This document shows, one piece after another, positions 29,744 to 41,879 of a stretch of 64,000 nt of DNA. The notes beneath the pieces were generated by a model. That model was not told the DNA's origin. It ran no database searches and saw only the letters and a program-made list of their open reading frames with translations. Within the stretch, counting starts at the first letter, position 1; each line of letters opens with the position of its first letter. The position numbers and the translations under genes are program-made. Where the stretch lies: the NCBI GenBank assembly GCA_963734295.1, contig CAVTGS010000019.1:54546-118545 (forward strand), given 5' to 3'. Source of the DNA: JAEUMW01 sp963734295. GTDB lineage: Bacteria; Pseudomonadota; Gammaproteobacteria; Burkholderiales; JAEUMW01.

Positions 29744-31168
29744 TCCCGTCCGTCCCTGCCGCCCCGCTCGGCCGCGAGTCTGGCCGGCACGCTGCCGATC
29801 GAGCCCGCGCCCATCACGAGCACCACGTCGTCCGACTTCGCCACCGACAGAATCGCCTCGGGCAACTCCGCCACCTGCTCGACGAAGATCGGCTCGGTCT
29901 TCCCCTGCACGCGCACCGCCCGTGCGAGAGCGCGGCCGTCCGCCGCGACGATCGGCGCCTCGCCGGCCGGATAGACCTCGGTCAGCAGTACGACGTCGAC
30001 GGTGGAGAGCACCTTCACGAAATCCTCGAAGCAGTCGCGGGTGCGCGTGTAGCGATGCGGCTGGAACGCGAGCACGAGCCGCCGCCCGGGAAACGCACCG
30101 CGCACGGCGTCCAGCGTCGCGGCCATCTCCGCCGGGTGGTGTCCGTAATCGTCGATGAGCGCGAACGTGCCGCCGTCCGGTAGCGGCAGATCGCCGTAGC
30201 GCTCGAAGCGCCGGCCCACGCCGCCGAAACTCGGCGAGCGCCTTGACGATGGCCGCGTCGGGGGCGCCCACCTCCATGCCGACGGCGATCGCGGCGAGCG
30301 CGTTTTGCGCGTTGTGCACGCCGGGCAGGTTGAGGGTGATCGGGAGATCCGGCCCTTCGCGCACGCCGCCCGGCGCCGCCTGGCGCACGACGCGAAAGCG
30401 CATGCGCCCGCCTTCGTGGCGGACATCCACGGCGCGGATCTGCGCGCCGTCGCTCATGCCGTAGGTCGTGATCGGCTTCGTGATGATCGGCAGGATCGAG
30501 CGCACCTGCGCATCGTCCACGCACAGCACCGCCATGCCGTAGAAGGGCAGGCGCTGGATGAAATCCACGAACGCCTGCCGCAGGCGCGCGAAATCGTGGC
30601 CGTAGGTCTCCATGTGATCGGCATCGATGTTCGTCACCACCGCGAGCACCGGCTGCAGGTACAGGAACGTCGCGTCCGACTCGTCCGCTTCGGCGACGAT
30701 GAACTCGCCGGTGCCGAGCTTGGCATGGCTGCCGGCCGCCTCGAGCCGCCCGCCGATCACGAAGGTGGGATCCATGCCCGCCTCCGCGAGCACGCTCGCG
30801 ATCAGGCTGGTGGTGGTGGTCTTGCCGTGGGTGCCGGCGATCGCGATGCCCTGCTTCAAGCGCATCAGCTCGGCGAGCATCAGCGCGCGCGGCACCACCG
30901 GAATGCGCTTCGCGCGGGCGGCCGCGACCTCCGGGTTGTCCGGCCGCACCGCCGTGGACGTGACGACCACGTCTGCGCGCTGCACGTTGGCCGGGTCGTG
31001 ACCACGGCAGACTGTCGCCCCCATCGCTCCCAGGCGGCGGGTGGTCGCACTGTCCGCGAGGTCCGACCCGCTCACCTCGTAGCCCAGGTTGAGCAGGACC
31101 TCGGCGATGCCGCTCATGCCGGCGCCGCCGATGCCCACGAAATGAATGCGCTTGACCTTGTGCTTCAT
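29740..31168 (-). CDS. murC: UDP-N-acetylmuramate--L-alanine ligase MurC (one frameshift)
   Basis: Adds L-Ala to UDP-MurNAc. N-terminal IHFVGIGGAGMSGIAEVLL Rossmann part, ATP loop IAGTHGKTTTTSLIASVL, central VAEADESDATFLYLQP and VVTNIDADHMETYG, and C-terminal IDDYGHHPAEMAATLDAVRG. The frame breaks near 30227-30229 (one extra base in a run of three). Joined length is about 475 residues. It starts inside the murG stop (ATGA) and ends inside the murB start (ATGA). Confidence 0.94.
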
Positions 31169-32235
31169 CGCGCGCGAGCTGCCATCGCATCCGTCGGCCA
31201 CGACCTCGCGCCGCATCCGGCTTCGCGAGCGCGCGCGCCTTGCATCGCCATCTCCAGCAGCTGCTTGCGGTCGAGCGACGCGGAGCAGCGCCGCGAGTCG
31301 CTCCGGCGTGAGCTCCGACTGCGGCACCAGCAGGGCGGCGCCGCGCTCCGACAGGAACTTCGCGTTCGCGCGTCTGATGATCGTCGGTGGCGAACGGGAA
31401 CGGCACCAGCACGCTCGCGACGCCGGCGCAGGCGAGCTCGGCCACGGTGGTCGCCCCCGACCGGCAGATCGACGAGGTCGGCCTCCGCGTACCGGCGCGC
31501 CATGTCGTCCACGAAGGGCACCAGCTCTCCGGTGACACCGGCTTTCGCGTAGTGCTGCTGGAGCGCGTCGATGTGCTTGACGCCGGCCTGATGGATGACG
31601 CGGGGGCGTTCGGCTTCCGGCAGCAGGGCGAGCGCCCGCGGCACCGCCTCGTTCAGCGCCTGCGCGCCGAGGCTTCCGCCCACCACGAAAAGTCGGAGCG
31701 GCCCGGCGCGGTCGGCGAGGCGCTGCTCGGGCGGCGCCACCGCGGCGATCTCGGCCCGCACCGGGTTGCCGCTCCACCGCGACTTGTGCAAAGCGTCGGG
31801 AAACGCCGCGTAGACGCGGTCCGCCACCCGCGCCAGCACCCTGTTGGCGAGTCCGGGAATGGCGTTCTGCTCGTGGATGGCGAACGGGCGGCTCAGAAAC
31901 GACGCCATCATCCCGCCCGGAAAGGCCGCGAACCCGCCCATGCCGAGCACGACGTCCGGGCGAACCCGGAAGATCACCCGGGCGCTCTGCCAGAACGCGA
32001 CGAGGAGTGCGAGCGGCAGCAGCGCCCAGCGCAGCAATCCCTTGCCGCGCACGCCGCGAAAGCGGATCGTCTCGAGCACGAAGCCGTGCTGCGGCACCAG
32101 CGTCGCCTCCATGCCGCCCTCGGCGCCGAGCCAGACCACGTTCCAGCCGCGGCCCCGCATCTCTTCCGCGACCGCAAGAGCTGGGAACACATGGCCGCCC
32201 GTGCCGCCCGCCATGATCAGGATCGTCCTCGCCAC
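31165..32235 (-). CDS. murG: MurG, lipid II-forming GlcNAc transferase (at least four frameshifts near the C-terminus)
   Basis: Adds GlcNAc to lipid I at the inner face of the membrane. Intact N-terminal half: ILIMAGGTGGHVFPALAVAE, MGGFAAFPGGMMAS and LFVVGGSLGAQALNEAVPRA. The C-terminal third is scattered over all three frames: CRSGATTVAELACAGVAS, then NAKFLSERGAALLVPQSELT, then SLDRKQLLEMAMQ, then ARALAKPDAAR. Breaks are near 31471, 31366, 31280 and 31245, probably with one or two more before the stop at 31165. Such a density is unlike any other gene here. Confidence 0.9.
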   Translation of the reverse strand: MARTILIMAGGTGGHVFPALAVAEEMRGRGWNVVWLGAEGGMEATLVPQHGFVLETIRFRGVRGKGLLRWALLPLALLVAFWQSARVIFRVRPDVVLGMGGFAAFPGGMMASFLSRPFAIHEQNAIPGLANRVLARVADRVYAAFPDALHKSRWSGNPVRAEIAAVAPPEQRLADRAGPLRLFVVGGSLGAQALNEAVPRALALLPEAERPRVIHQAGVKHIDALQQHYAKAGVTGELVPFVDDMARRYAEADLVDLPVGGDHRGRARLRRRRERAGAVPVRHRRSSDARTRSSCRSAAPPCWCRSRSSRRSDSRRCSASLDRKQLLEMAMQGARAREAGCGARSWPTDAMAARAR

Positions 32236-32278
32236 GTTCCGCCCTGGTTCTGGCGCCTCGCGCCTCTCGCCTCACGCA

Positions 32279-33454
32279 TCACTGCCGCCGCCCTCCCATC
32301 AGCTGCCGCACTTCGTGGTCGACGCGCAGCAAAATGGCGAGCGCGACACAGTTCGCCATCAGCCCGCTGCCGCCGAACGAGAGCAGCGGCAGCGTGAGGC
32401 CCTTGGTCGGCAGCAGACCCATGTTCACGCCCATGTTGATGATGGCCTGGACCGAGATCCACAGCCCGATGCCTTGGGCCACCAGCGCGGAGTAGTAGCG
32501 CTCGACGCTCGCGGCGCGGTTGCCGATGGCGAATGCGCGCATCGCGACGAGCGCGAAGAGCGCGATCACGGTCGCGACACCGAGGAAGCCCAGCTCCTCG
32601 CCGATCACCGCGAGCAGGAAGTCGGTGTGCGCCTCCGGCAGATAGAAGAGCTTCTCGACGCTGCCGCCGAGGCCGACGCCGAGCCATTCGCCGCGTCCGA
32701 ACGCGATGAGCGCGTGCGACAGCTGATAGCCCTTGCCAAGGGGATCGGCCCACGGATCCATGAAAGCGACGATGCGCTGCATGCGGTATGGGGAGGTCAC
32801 GATCAGGACGACGAAGCCCACCGCGAGCATGACGATGAGTCCCACGAAGAGCCGCCAGTTCATGCCGCCGAGAAAGAGGATGCCCATCGCGATGACGGTG
32901 ATGACGGCGAACGCACCGAAGTCGGGCTCCAGGAGGAGCAGACACCCGGTCGCGAGCATGACCGCGAACATCGGCGCGAATCCCTTGCGCAGGCTCGCCA
33001 TGTGCGCCGCCTTCCGCACCGTGTAATCGGCCGCGTAGAGCACGACGATGAGCTTCATCAGCTCGGAGGGCTGCAGATTCACGACCCCGAGCGGGAGCCA
33101 GCGGCGTGCGCCGTTCACCTCACGGCCGGCGCCAGGGATCAGCACGAGCGCAAGCAGCGCCGCGCCGAACAGGAAGAGATACGGCGAGATGCGCTGCCAG
33201 GTCGCGAGCGGCACCTGGTACGCAATCACGCCGGCGGCGAACCCGACGGCGAGGAAGAGAGCCTGCCGCAGGAGGAAGTAGCTCGACTGGTAGCCGGTGT
33301 ACTTGCTCGCCTCCGCCGTGGCGATCGACGACGAGTACACCATCACCAGTCCGATCAGGAGCAGCGCGACCGCCCCCCACACGAGCGCGGGATCGTGCTC
33401 GGCCATGGGAGCGGTTTGCTTCCAGCCGGTGATCGAGGGCGCGCCGGCGTTCAC
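32279..33454 (-). CDS. ftsW: Lipid II glycosyltransferase / divisome protein FtsW
   Basis: SEDS-family peptidoglycan polymerase acting with FtsI. About ten membrane helices. SEDS marks: VMVYSSSIATAEA, GAGREVNGARRWLPLG, LQPSELMKL, LIAFGRGEWLGVGLGGSVEK, LPEAHTDFLLAVIGEELG and the end LPLLSFGGSGLMANC. A GTG start at 33454 overlaps the murD stop as GTGA; further upstream codons are in murD. About 391 residues. 43 bases before murG. Confidence 0.95.
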   Translation of the reverse strand: MNAGAPSITGWKQTAPMAEHDPALVWGAVALLLIGLVMVYSSSIATAEASKYTGYQSSYFLLRQALFLAVGFAAGVIAYQVPLATWQRISPYLFLFGAALLALVLIPGAGREVNGARRWLPLGVVNLQPSELMKLIVVLYAADYTVRKAAHMASLRKGFAPMFAVMLATGCLLLLEPDFGAFAVITVIAMGILFLGGMNWRLFVGLIVMLAVGFVVLIVTSPYRMQRIVAFMDPWADPLGKGYQLSHALIAFGRGEWLGVGLGGSVEKLFYLPEAHTDFLLAVIGEELGFLGVATVIALFALVAMRAFAIGNRAASVERYYSALVAQGIGLWISVQAIINMGVNMGLLPTKGLTLPLLSFGGSGLMANCVALAILLRVDHEVRQLMGGRRQ

Positions 33455-34824
33455 CGCTGCCTCTCCAGCCCACGCACCGCGGCCACGAATATCTCGGCCC
33501 GGTGCTCGTAGTCGCGGAACATGTCCAGGCTCGCGCACGCCGGCGAGAGCAGCACCGCGTCGCCCGCCTGCGCCACCCCGAACGCGAGGTCGACCGCGGC
33601 CGGAAGGCTCGTGGCTGTCAGCACCGGAACGCCGGCACCGGCGAGCGCGCGCCCGAGCGCCGGACCGTCACGGCCGATCAGCACGACGGCGCGGGCGTGC
33701 GCGGCTACCGCGGGCGCGAGCGGCGCGAAGTCCTGCCCCTTGCCGTCGCCGCCGGCGATCAGCACCGCCGGCCGGCCGATGCCCGTGAGCGCGGCCACCG
33801 TCGCACCGACGTTGGTGCCCTTGGAGTCGTCGACGAAGACGACGCCGTCGATCTCGGCCACGTGCTCGAGCCGGTGCGGCAGGCCGCGGAAGGCTCGCAG
33901 ACCGTCCGCCAGCAGCGCGTAGGGCAGATCGATCGCGCGGCACAGTGCGAGCGCGGCGAGCGCGTTGGCGGCGTTCTGCAGGCCCGCGACGCGCAGCTCG
34001 TCGACCGGCAGCAGGCGGTCGCCGTTTTCCGCGAGCCAGGCGCGAGCGCCGCGCTCGGTGATGCCCCAGTCGCCCTTCCGTTCCGGTTCGCCGAGCCCGA
34101 AAGTGAAGACGCGGCGCTCGGGCTTCGCCATGGCGCGGGTAAGCGGGTCGTCCCGGTTCACGATCTGGATGCCGGTGCCATGGAAGATGCGCGCCTTCGC
34201 GGCCGCATAGTCGGCCATGCCGTGGTAGCGGTCGCAGTGATCCTGGGTCAGGTTCAGCACGACCGCGGCGGTGGCGTTCAGGCTGTAAGCGGTCTCGAGC
34301 TGGAAGCTGGAGAGCTCGAGCACCCAGAGGTCGGGCGGAGTCGCCGCGTCCTCGCGCGCCATGAGCGCGTCCAGCACCGGCGGCGCGATGTTTCCGGCAA
34401 CGCAGGCATCGAGTCCCGCCGCGCGGGCGAGCGCACCGGTCATCGCGGTGACGGTGGTCTTGCCGTTGGTGCCGGTAATGGCAAGGATGCGCGGGCGCCC
34501 CTCGGCCTGTACCGCCTGCGCGAAGAGCTCGATGTCGCCCCACACCGGCACGCCGCGTGCCCTCGCACGCGCGACCGCCGGTTCGCGCACGCTGATGCCG
34601 GGACTGATGGCGATCAGGTCCGCGGCGTCGAAGCTCGACTCGCGCAACGCGCCGGTCTCGAGGGTCGCCTGCGGCACGGCGCGCGCGAGGTCCGCGGCGC
34701 GCGGCGGCGTCTCGCGCGTGTCGGCCACGCGCACGGCAGCGCCGCGGCGCGCGAGCCAACGCGCCAGCGAGAGGCCCGTGTCACCGAGCCCGAGCACCAG
34801 CGCCTGTTTTCCGTTCAGCTCCAT
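33451..34824 (-). CDS. murD: UDP-N-acetylmuramoylalanine--D-glutamate ligase MurD
   Basis: Adds D-Glu to UDP-MurNAc-L-Ala. N-terminal ALVLGLGDTGLSLARWLA, ATP loop AITGTNGKTTVTAMTG, LELSSFQLETAYSL, LNLTQDHCDRYHG and FVDDSKGTNVGATVAAL. 457 residues with ATG 34824, which has an AGGA upstream. A second ATG at 34878, overlapping the mraY stop as TAATG, would add 18 residues and cannot be excluded. Confidence 0.95.
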   Translation of the reverse strand: MELNGKQALVLGLGDTGLSLARWLARRGAAVRVADTRETPPRAADLARAVPQATLETGALRESSFDAADLIAISPGISVREPAVARARARGVPVWGDIELFAQAVQAEGRPRILAITGTNGKTTVTAMTGALARAAGLDACVAGNIAPPVLDALMAREDAATPPDLWVLELSSFQLETAYSLNATAAVVLNLTQDHCDRYHGMADYAAAKARIFHGTGIQIVNRDDPLTRAMAKPERRVFTFGLGEPERKGDWGITERGARAWLAENGDRLLPVDELRVAGLQNAANALAALALCRAIDLPYALLADGLRAFRGLPHRLEHVAEIDGVVFVDDSKGTNVGATVAALTGIGRPAVLIAGGDGKGQDFAPLAPAVAAHARAVVLIGRDGPALGRALAGAGVPVLTATSLPAAVDLAFGVAQAGDAVLLSPACASLDMFRDYEHRAEIFVAAVRGLERQR

Positions 34825-34877
34825 TCGCCCTGTCCTGACCGCCCAGCGCAGCCGCTCCGCTTCGAGTCCCGCACCCA

Positions 34878-35963
34878 TTACCGCAGCTTCAGTGTCGAAA
34901 GGCCGATCAGCACCAGGATCATGCTGATGATCCAGAAGCGCACCACGACCTGATTTTCCTTCCAGCCCTTGAGCTCGTAGTGGTGGTGCAGGGGCGCCAT
35001 GCGGAAGATGCGCTTGCCGGTCAACTTGAACGACGCCACCTGCAGCATCACCGACAGCGTCTCGACCACGAACACGCCGCCCATCACCAGGAGCACGATC
35101 TCCTGGCGCACGATGACCGCCATGACGCCGAGCGCCGCACCGAGCGCGAGCGCGCCCACGTCGCCCATGAAGACTTCCGCGGGGTAGGCGTTGAACCAGA
35201 GGAAGCCGAGCCCGGCGCCGCCGATGGCCGCGCACACCACCGTGAGCTCGCCGGCCCCGGGAATGTGGGGAAAGCCCAGGTACTTCGAGAACACGGCGTT
35301 GCCGGTGACGTAGGCGAACACCCCGAGGCCGATGGCGACCATCACGGTCGGCATGATGGCGAGCCCGTCGAGCCCGTCGGTGAGATTGACCGCGTTGCTG
35401 CTGCCGACAATGACGAAATAGGTAAGTGTGACGAAGCCGACCGCGCCGAGCGGGTAGGCGATGTTCTTGAAGAACGGGACGATGAACTCCGTCTGCGCCG
35501 GCAGGTTGGTGCTGAAGGCGAGAAAGAGTGCGGCCCCCAGACCGATCACCGACTGCCAGAAGTATTTCGCGCGCGCCGACAGACCCTTCGGATTGCGGTG
35601 CACGACCTTGCGGTAGTCGTCGATCCAGCCGATCGCGCCGAAGCCGAGCGTCACCACCAGGACCACCCAGATGAACCGGTTCGTGGGATCGCCCCAGAGC
35701 AGCGTGGTGATCGCGATGGACACCAGGATGAGCGCCCCGCCCATGGTCGGCGTGCCGGCCTTGGCGAGGTGGGTCTTGGGCCCGTCGTCGCGCACCGACT
35801 GGCCGATCTTGTAGACCGTCAGCTTGCGGATCATCGCCGGCCCGACGATGAACGAGATGCCGAGCGCCGTGAGCGCGGCCAGCACCGCCCGCAGCGTGAT
35901 GTAGGAGAAGACGTTGAAGACCCGCACTTCCTGTCCGATCCATTCCGCCAGGAGCAGCAGCAT
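34878..35963 (-). CDS. mraY: Phospho-MurNAc-pentapeptide translocase MraY
   Basis: Membrane enzyme that makes lipid I on undecaprenyl phosphate. Ten helices over 361 residues. Active-site marks: AGTPTMGGALILVSI, IGWIDDYRKVVHRNPKGL (Asp pair), NAVNLTDGLDGLAIMP and the HHH motif in MAPLHHHYELKGWKEN. ATG 35963 is two bases past the murF stop. The long frame upstream of it is antisense-like and not part of the gene. Confidence 0.96.
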   Translation of the reverse strand: MLLLLAEWIGQEVRVFNVFSYITLRAVLAALTALGISFIVGPAMIRKLTVYKIGQSVRDDGPKTHLAKAGTPTMGGALILVSIAITTLLWGDPTNRFIWVVLVVTLGFGAIGWIDDYRKVVHRNPKGLSARAKYFWQSVIGLGAALFLAFSTNLPAQTEFIVPFFKNIAYPLGAVGFVTLTYFVIVGSSNAVNLTDGLDGLAIMPTVMVAIGLGVFAYVTGNAVFSKYLGFPHIPGAGELTVVCAAIGGAGLGFLWFNAYPAEVFMGDVGALALGAALGVMAVIVRQEIVLLVMGGVFVVETLSVMLQVASFKLTGKRIFRMAPLHHHYELKGWKENQVVVRFWIISMILVLIGLSTLKLR

Positions 35964-35965
35964 CG

Positions 35966-37365
35966 CTAGGACTCCGCGCCGTGGGCCGCACGGGAGGGCG
36001 CGGCGAGGGCAGTCACCACGCGCTCCATCTGCATGAAGCGCGAGCCCTTGACGAGCACCGTCGCGTGCGGGCCGAGCTCGGGGCGGACGACCTCGAGGAG
36101 CTCTTCGAGGCTTGCGCAGTGACGGCCCCCGGCGCCGAAGGCCGCGACCGCGTGCGCCGACAGCTCGCCGAGCGCGACGAGCGCGTCGATGCCCGCGGCC
36201 TTGGCGAAGTCGCCGACCTCGGCATGCAGGGCGGGCGCGTCCGGTCCGAGCTCGCCCATGTCGCCCAGGACGAGCAGGCGCCGCCCCGGCGCCGCCGCGA
36301 GCACCGAGATCGCAGCCGCCACCGAATCGGGGTTGGCGTTGTAGGTATCGTCGATCAGGTGCGCCCCCGCCGCGCCCGCCTTCGGCTGCAGCCGGCCCTT
36401 CACGCCGCGGTAACCGGCGAGCCCGGCGACGATGGCGTCGATCCCGACCCCGAGGGCGACCGCTGCCGCCGCCGCCGCGAGCGCGTTGCGTGCGTTGTGC
36501 TCGCCCGCCACCGCGATTTCGACGCTGCCGTGGCCGCGCGGCGTGTCGAGCGCAAGCGTGCTGCCGTCGGCGCGAAGCGTGCACCTGCCGCGCACGTCCG
36601 CCGGCCGGTCGAGTGCGAAGGCGATCTGACGGCGCGCCCCCGCGGACTTCTGCCACAGCGGCGCGAAATGGTCGTCCGCGTTGATCACCGCAGTGCCGCC
36701 CGGCTCAAGCCCCGCGAAAATCTCGCCCTTCGCCCGGGCGATCGCCTCGCGCGAGCCCAGGTTCTCGAGGTGCGCGGTCCCGGCGTTGTTGACGAGCGCC
36801 ACGTCGGGACTCGCAAGCGTCGAGAGATAGCGGATCTCGCCCGCGTGGTTCATGCCCATTTCCACCACCGCGTAGCGATGCTCCCGAGCGAGGCGCAGCA
36901 GGGTGAGCGGCACACCGATGTCATTGTTGAGGTTGCCGGCGGTCGCGAGCACGTGCCCCGGGCCGCCGGCCGCGACGCTCAAGATCGCGGCGGCCATCTC
37001 CTTCACGGTCGTCTTGCCGTTGCTGCCGGTCAACGCCAGCAGCGGATTCTCGTAGCGGCCGCGCCAGCAGGCGCCGAGGCGACCGAGCGCGAGCCGTGCG
37101 TCGTCGACCAGCATGAGGCGCTCGGGCGGTACGCGGTCGAGCCGGTCGCGCGCGCCGCGGGCGACCACCACCGCAGCCGCGCCGTGCGCCAGCGCATCGT
37201 CCGCAAAGTCGGCGCCGTCGAAGCGCTCCCCGCGCAGCGCGAAGAAGAGCTCACCGCGCGCGACCGTGCGGGTGTCGGTGGAGACGCTGGCGAACGCCGC
37301 GTCCGGTCCCGCATACTCGGCCTGCATGGTGCGCGCCGCTTCGGAGAGGGTCATGGCGGTTCCGC

Positions 37366-37369
<4 letters not shown>
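35966..37369 (-). CDS. murF: UDP-MurNAc-tripeptide--D-Ala-D-Ala ligase MurF
   Basis: Adds the D-Ala-D-Ala dipeptide to complete the pentapeptide. Marks: STDTRTVARGELFFALRGER, ATP loop LTGSNGKTTVKEMAAAIL, VVEMGMNHAGEIRYLS, NNAGTAHLENLGS, LIDDTYNANPDSVAAAI and LVLGDMGELG. 467 residues. ATG 37369 overlaps the murE stop (ATGA); a second ATG five codons later is possible. Confidence 0.95.
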
Positions 37370-38885
<1,516 letters not shown>

Positions 38886-38889
<4 letters not shown>

Positions 38890-40613
38890 ACTTCCTCCCG
38901 GATTTCCGGGGCGTCGAGGGGTGAACCGAGAGCCCCCGGGGCATCGGGCGGAACGGCGAGCAGCCGCAGCGATCCGGCCATGACGCTGCTGAATACCGGC
39001 GCAGCAACCGTTCCCCCGTAGTAGGCGCCGTTGCGCGGATCGTCGATCATCACCGCGACGATGAGCCGCGGATCGGACGCCGGCGCGAAGCCGACGAAGG
39101 AGGAGACGTACTTGTCGGAGGCATAGCCGCCGTTTTCGAGCTTGTGCGCGGTCCCGGTCTTGCCCGCGACGCGATACCCGGTGACTTGCGCTTTCGGCGC
39201 CGTGCCCCCCGGCTGAGTCGCCATCTCGAGCATGCGGCGCACCGCGAGCGCTGCGGCCGGCTTCACCACGCGCTCGGGTGTCGGCGGCGTGTCGGTGTGG
39301 AGCACGGTGACGGGCATCAGTTCGCCGTCGCTGGTGAAGATCGTGTAGGCGCGCGCGAGTTGCAGCAGGCTGACCGAGATGCCATGTCCGTAGGACATCG
39401 TCGCCTGTTCGATCGGTTTCCAGGTCGAGTAGCCCCGGAGCCGGCCGGCAACCTCGCCCGGCAACCCGCTCTGCGGCAGGGTGCCGAAGCCCACCCCGGA
39501 GAGCACCGCCCAGAGCTTCTCCTTGGGCAGCGCGAGCGCCATCTTCGCGGCGCCGACGTTGGACGATTTCTGGATCACCTGCGCCACCGTGAGCGCGCCG
39601 TTGGGATGTGCGTCGTGTACGGTGTGCCGCCCCACTTCGAGCCTGCCGGGGGCGGTCTGGATGACCGTGTCCGGGGTGTAAAGGCCAGTCGCGAGCGCCG
39701 CGGCGGCGGTGAAAGGTTTCAGCGTGGAACCCGGCTCGAAGAGGTCGGTGACGGCGCGGTTGCGGTAACGCGCCGGATCCCGCGTCTCGCGATTGTTCGG
39801 GTTGTAGCTGGGGTAGTTGGCGAGCGCGAGTAGCTCACCGTTCGTGGCGTCGAGCACGACGATGCCACCGGCGCGCGCCTTGTGCGCGAGGACCGCGTTC
39901 TTGAGCTCACGGAACGCGAGGTACTGGATCTTGCTGTCGATGGACAGGCGCAGATCGCGCCCTTCCTGCGGCGCGCGGATTCCCTCCACGTCCTCCACGA
40001 TGTGGCCGCGGCGGTCTTTGATCACCCGCCGGCTACCGGGCTTGCCTGCCAGCCAATCCTGCAATGCGAGCTCGAGACCCTCCTGCCCGGTCTCGTCGAC
40101 GCTGGTAAAGCCGAGAAGGTGCGAGGCGACCTCTCCCGCCGGGTAGTAGCGGCGATACTCGCGCTGCAGGAAGATGCCCGGCAGATGGAGGCCCATCACC
40201 TTCCCTGCCTCGTCCGGCGGCAACTGCCGCCGCAGGTAGACGAAGCCGCGGCGCTGGTCCTCGATACGCTTGCGCAGCTCGGTCACGCTCAAGCCGAGCA
40301 GCTTCGCGAGCTGGCGCTCCTGCTCGGGCGTCGTGCGCACGTCGTCCGGGCTCGCCCACACCGACTCCACCGGCGTGCTGACGGCGAGCGGCTCGCCGTG
40401 GCGGTCGGTGATGATCCCGCGGTGGGCGGTGATCTCCAGTACCCTGCCGTAGCGCGCCTCGCCCCGTTCGCGCAGGAAATCGTTGTTGAGCCCCTGCAGA
40501 TAGACCGCGCGCGCCAGGAGCACGGCGAACCCGGCGAGCAGCAGCATGAGCATCAGTCGCGAGCGCCACGCCGGGAGCATCAGGCGCAGCGCAGGATTGG
40601 CAGCGGGATTCAT
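38886..40613 (-). CDS. ftsI: Division-specific transpeptidase FtsI (PBP3)
   Basis: Septal peptidoglycan cross-linking enzyme. A single N-terminal membrane helix (MLMLLLAGFAVLLARAVYLQ) is followed by the pedestal domain (ITAHRGIITDRHGEPLAVST) and the transpeptidase domain. Active-site motifs are all present: SxxK in FEPGSTLKPFTAA, SxN in QKSSNVGAAKM and KTG in VAGKTGTAHKLENGG. 575 residues. It overlaps ftsL and murE by four bases each. Confidence 0.96.
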
Positions 40614-40897
40614 GGCGCGGCACGCGCGACGGTCGTATCTATGGGTACCACCTGCACCTTCGACGGATGCGGCGGACGCATCTGCAACCGGTCGGCCGCG
40701 AGCTTCTCGACGCGAGCATGCTTCGCCCACGTGCTCTGCTCGAGCTGGAGCTGCCCCCATTCGATCTCGAGGTTGCGGGTGACCTCCTGCTCGCGCTCGA
40801 ACTCGACGAAGAGCTTGCGGGCACGGTGCTGGCTCGTCACTACGCCGAGCGCGCAGAGCACCGCTACGGCCGCGAGCAGCAGGTTGAAGCGGCTCAC
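40610..40897 (-). CDS. ftsL: Cell division protein FtsL
   Basis: Small bitopic divisome protein: one membrane helix (LLLAAVAVLCALGVVTSQHR) then a coiled-coil (FVEFEREQEVTRNLEIEWGQ), as in the FtsL/FtsB pair. 95 residues. It is poorly conserved in sequence, but its position between rsmH and ftsI is decisive. Both neighbours overlap it by ATGA. Confidence 0.93.
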   Translation of the reverse strand: MSRFNLLLAAVAVLCALGVVTSQHRARKLFVEFEREQEVTRNLEIEWGQLQLEQSTWAKHARVEKLAADRLQMRPPHPSKVQVVPIDTTVARAAP

Positions 40898-41826
40898 GGC
40901 GCCGAAGTCCGCTCGGCAACGCGCATGATGGCGCTGCGGGCGCGCGGGTTGACCGCCACTTCCTGCGCCGATGCCCGCACTGGCTTGCCGATGGCGACGA
41001 GACGCGGCCGCGGCAGCTCGGCCGCACGCAGCGGCAGACGATCCGGAATCGCGCCAGGGTGCGACTGCTCGCGGATGAAGCGCTTCACGATCCGGTCTTC
41101 CAGGGAATGGAAACTCACCACCACGAGGCGGCCGCCGGTCGCGAGCAGTTCGACGCTGCGCGGAAGCACTAGCGACAGCTCCTCGAGCTCCTGATTGACG
41201 CGGATCCGGAGAGCCTGGAACGTACGCGTCGCCGGATTTTGGTGAGGTTCACGCGTCCGGATGGCCGCTGCGACGAGCGCGGCCAACTCGCTGGTTGTGC
41301 GAAGAGGTCCCCGCGCTCGAGCCGCAACAACCGCTCTTGCAATCTGTTTAGCAAACCGTTCTTCGCCATAGTCCTTGATCACCTCTCCGATCTCGCGCTC
41401 CGATGCATGGGCCAAAAACTGCGCCGCGCTCTCGCCCGCCGTGGGATCCATCCGCATGTCGAGCGGCCCGTCGGCCCGAAAGCTGAATCCGCGCTCCGGC
41501 GCGTCGAGCTGCGGCGACGACACACCGAGGTCGAGCAGCACGCCTTCCACCGCGGTCACTCCCCGAGCCGCCAGCGTTTCGGACATCCGGGAGAACGCAC
41601 TGTGGACGAGCGTGAGGCGTGGGTCGTCGAGCGCGCGTCCGGCTGCGATCGCCTCCGGATCCCGGTCGAACCCGTACAGGCGACCGGCCGGTCCGAGGCG
41701 CTCGAGGATCGCCCGGCTGTGGCCGCCCCGACCGAAGGTGCAGTCCACGTAACAGCCGTCCGGACGCACGCGCAGCGCAGCGACCGTCTCGTCTCGCAGC
41801 ACCGCAGCGTGGTTGGCGGCGGACAT
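40894..41826 (-). CDS. rsmH: 16S rRNA (cytosine-1402-N4)-methyltransferase RsmH
   Basis: Methylates C1402 in the ribosomal P site. SAM motif YVDCTFGRGGHSRAILERLG, then LLDLGVSSPQLDAPERGFSF, DMRMDPTAGESAAQFL, NQELEELSLVLPR and VVSFHSLEDRIVKRFIREQS, all typical. 310 residues. It is 53 bases after mraZ and overlaps ftsL by four bases. Confidence 0.96.
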   Translation of the reverse strand: MSAANHAAVLRDETVAALRVRPDGCYVDCTFGRGGHSRAILERLGPAGRLYGFDRDPEAIAAGRALDDPRLTLVHSAFSRMSETLAARGVTAVEGVLLDLGVSSPQLDAPERGFSFRADGPLDMRMDPTAGESAAQFLAHASEREIGEVIKDYGEERFAKQIARAVVAARARGPLRTTSELAALVAAAIRTREPHQNPATRTFQALRIRVNQELEELSLVLPRSVELLATGGRLVVVSFHSLEDRIVKRFIREQSHPGAIPDRLPLRAAELPRPRLVAIGKPVRASAQEVAVNPRARSAIMRVAERTSAP

Positions 41827-41879
41827 GGCTCACGGCGTTGCCCCGCGCGACCCGGTGGCGTGGAGATCGCGCGGCGCCG

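Noticed and set aside
28814..32275. An open frame that seems to fuse parts of MurG, MurC and MurB
   Set aside because: It arises because indels removed the normal frame and stops; the natural genes have ATGA overlaps and separate starts.
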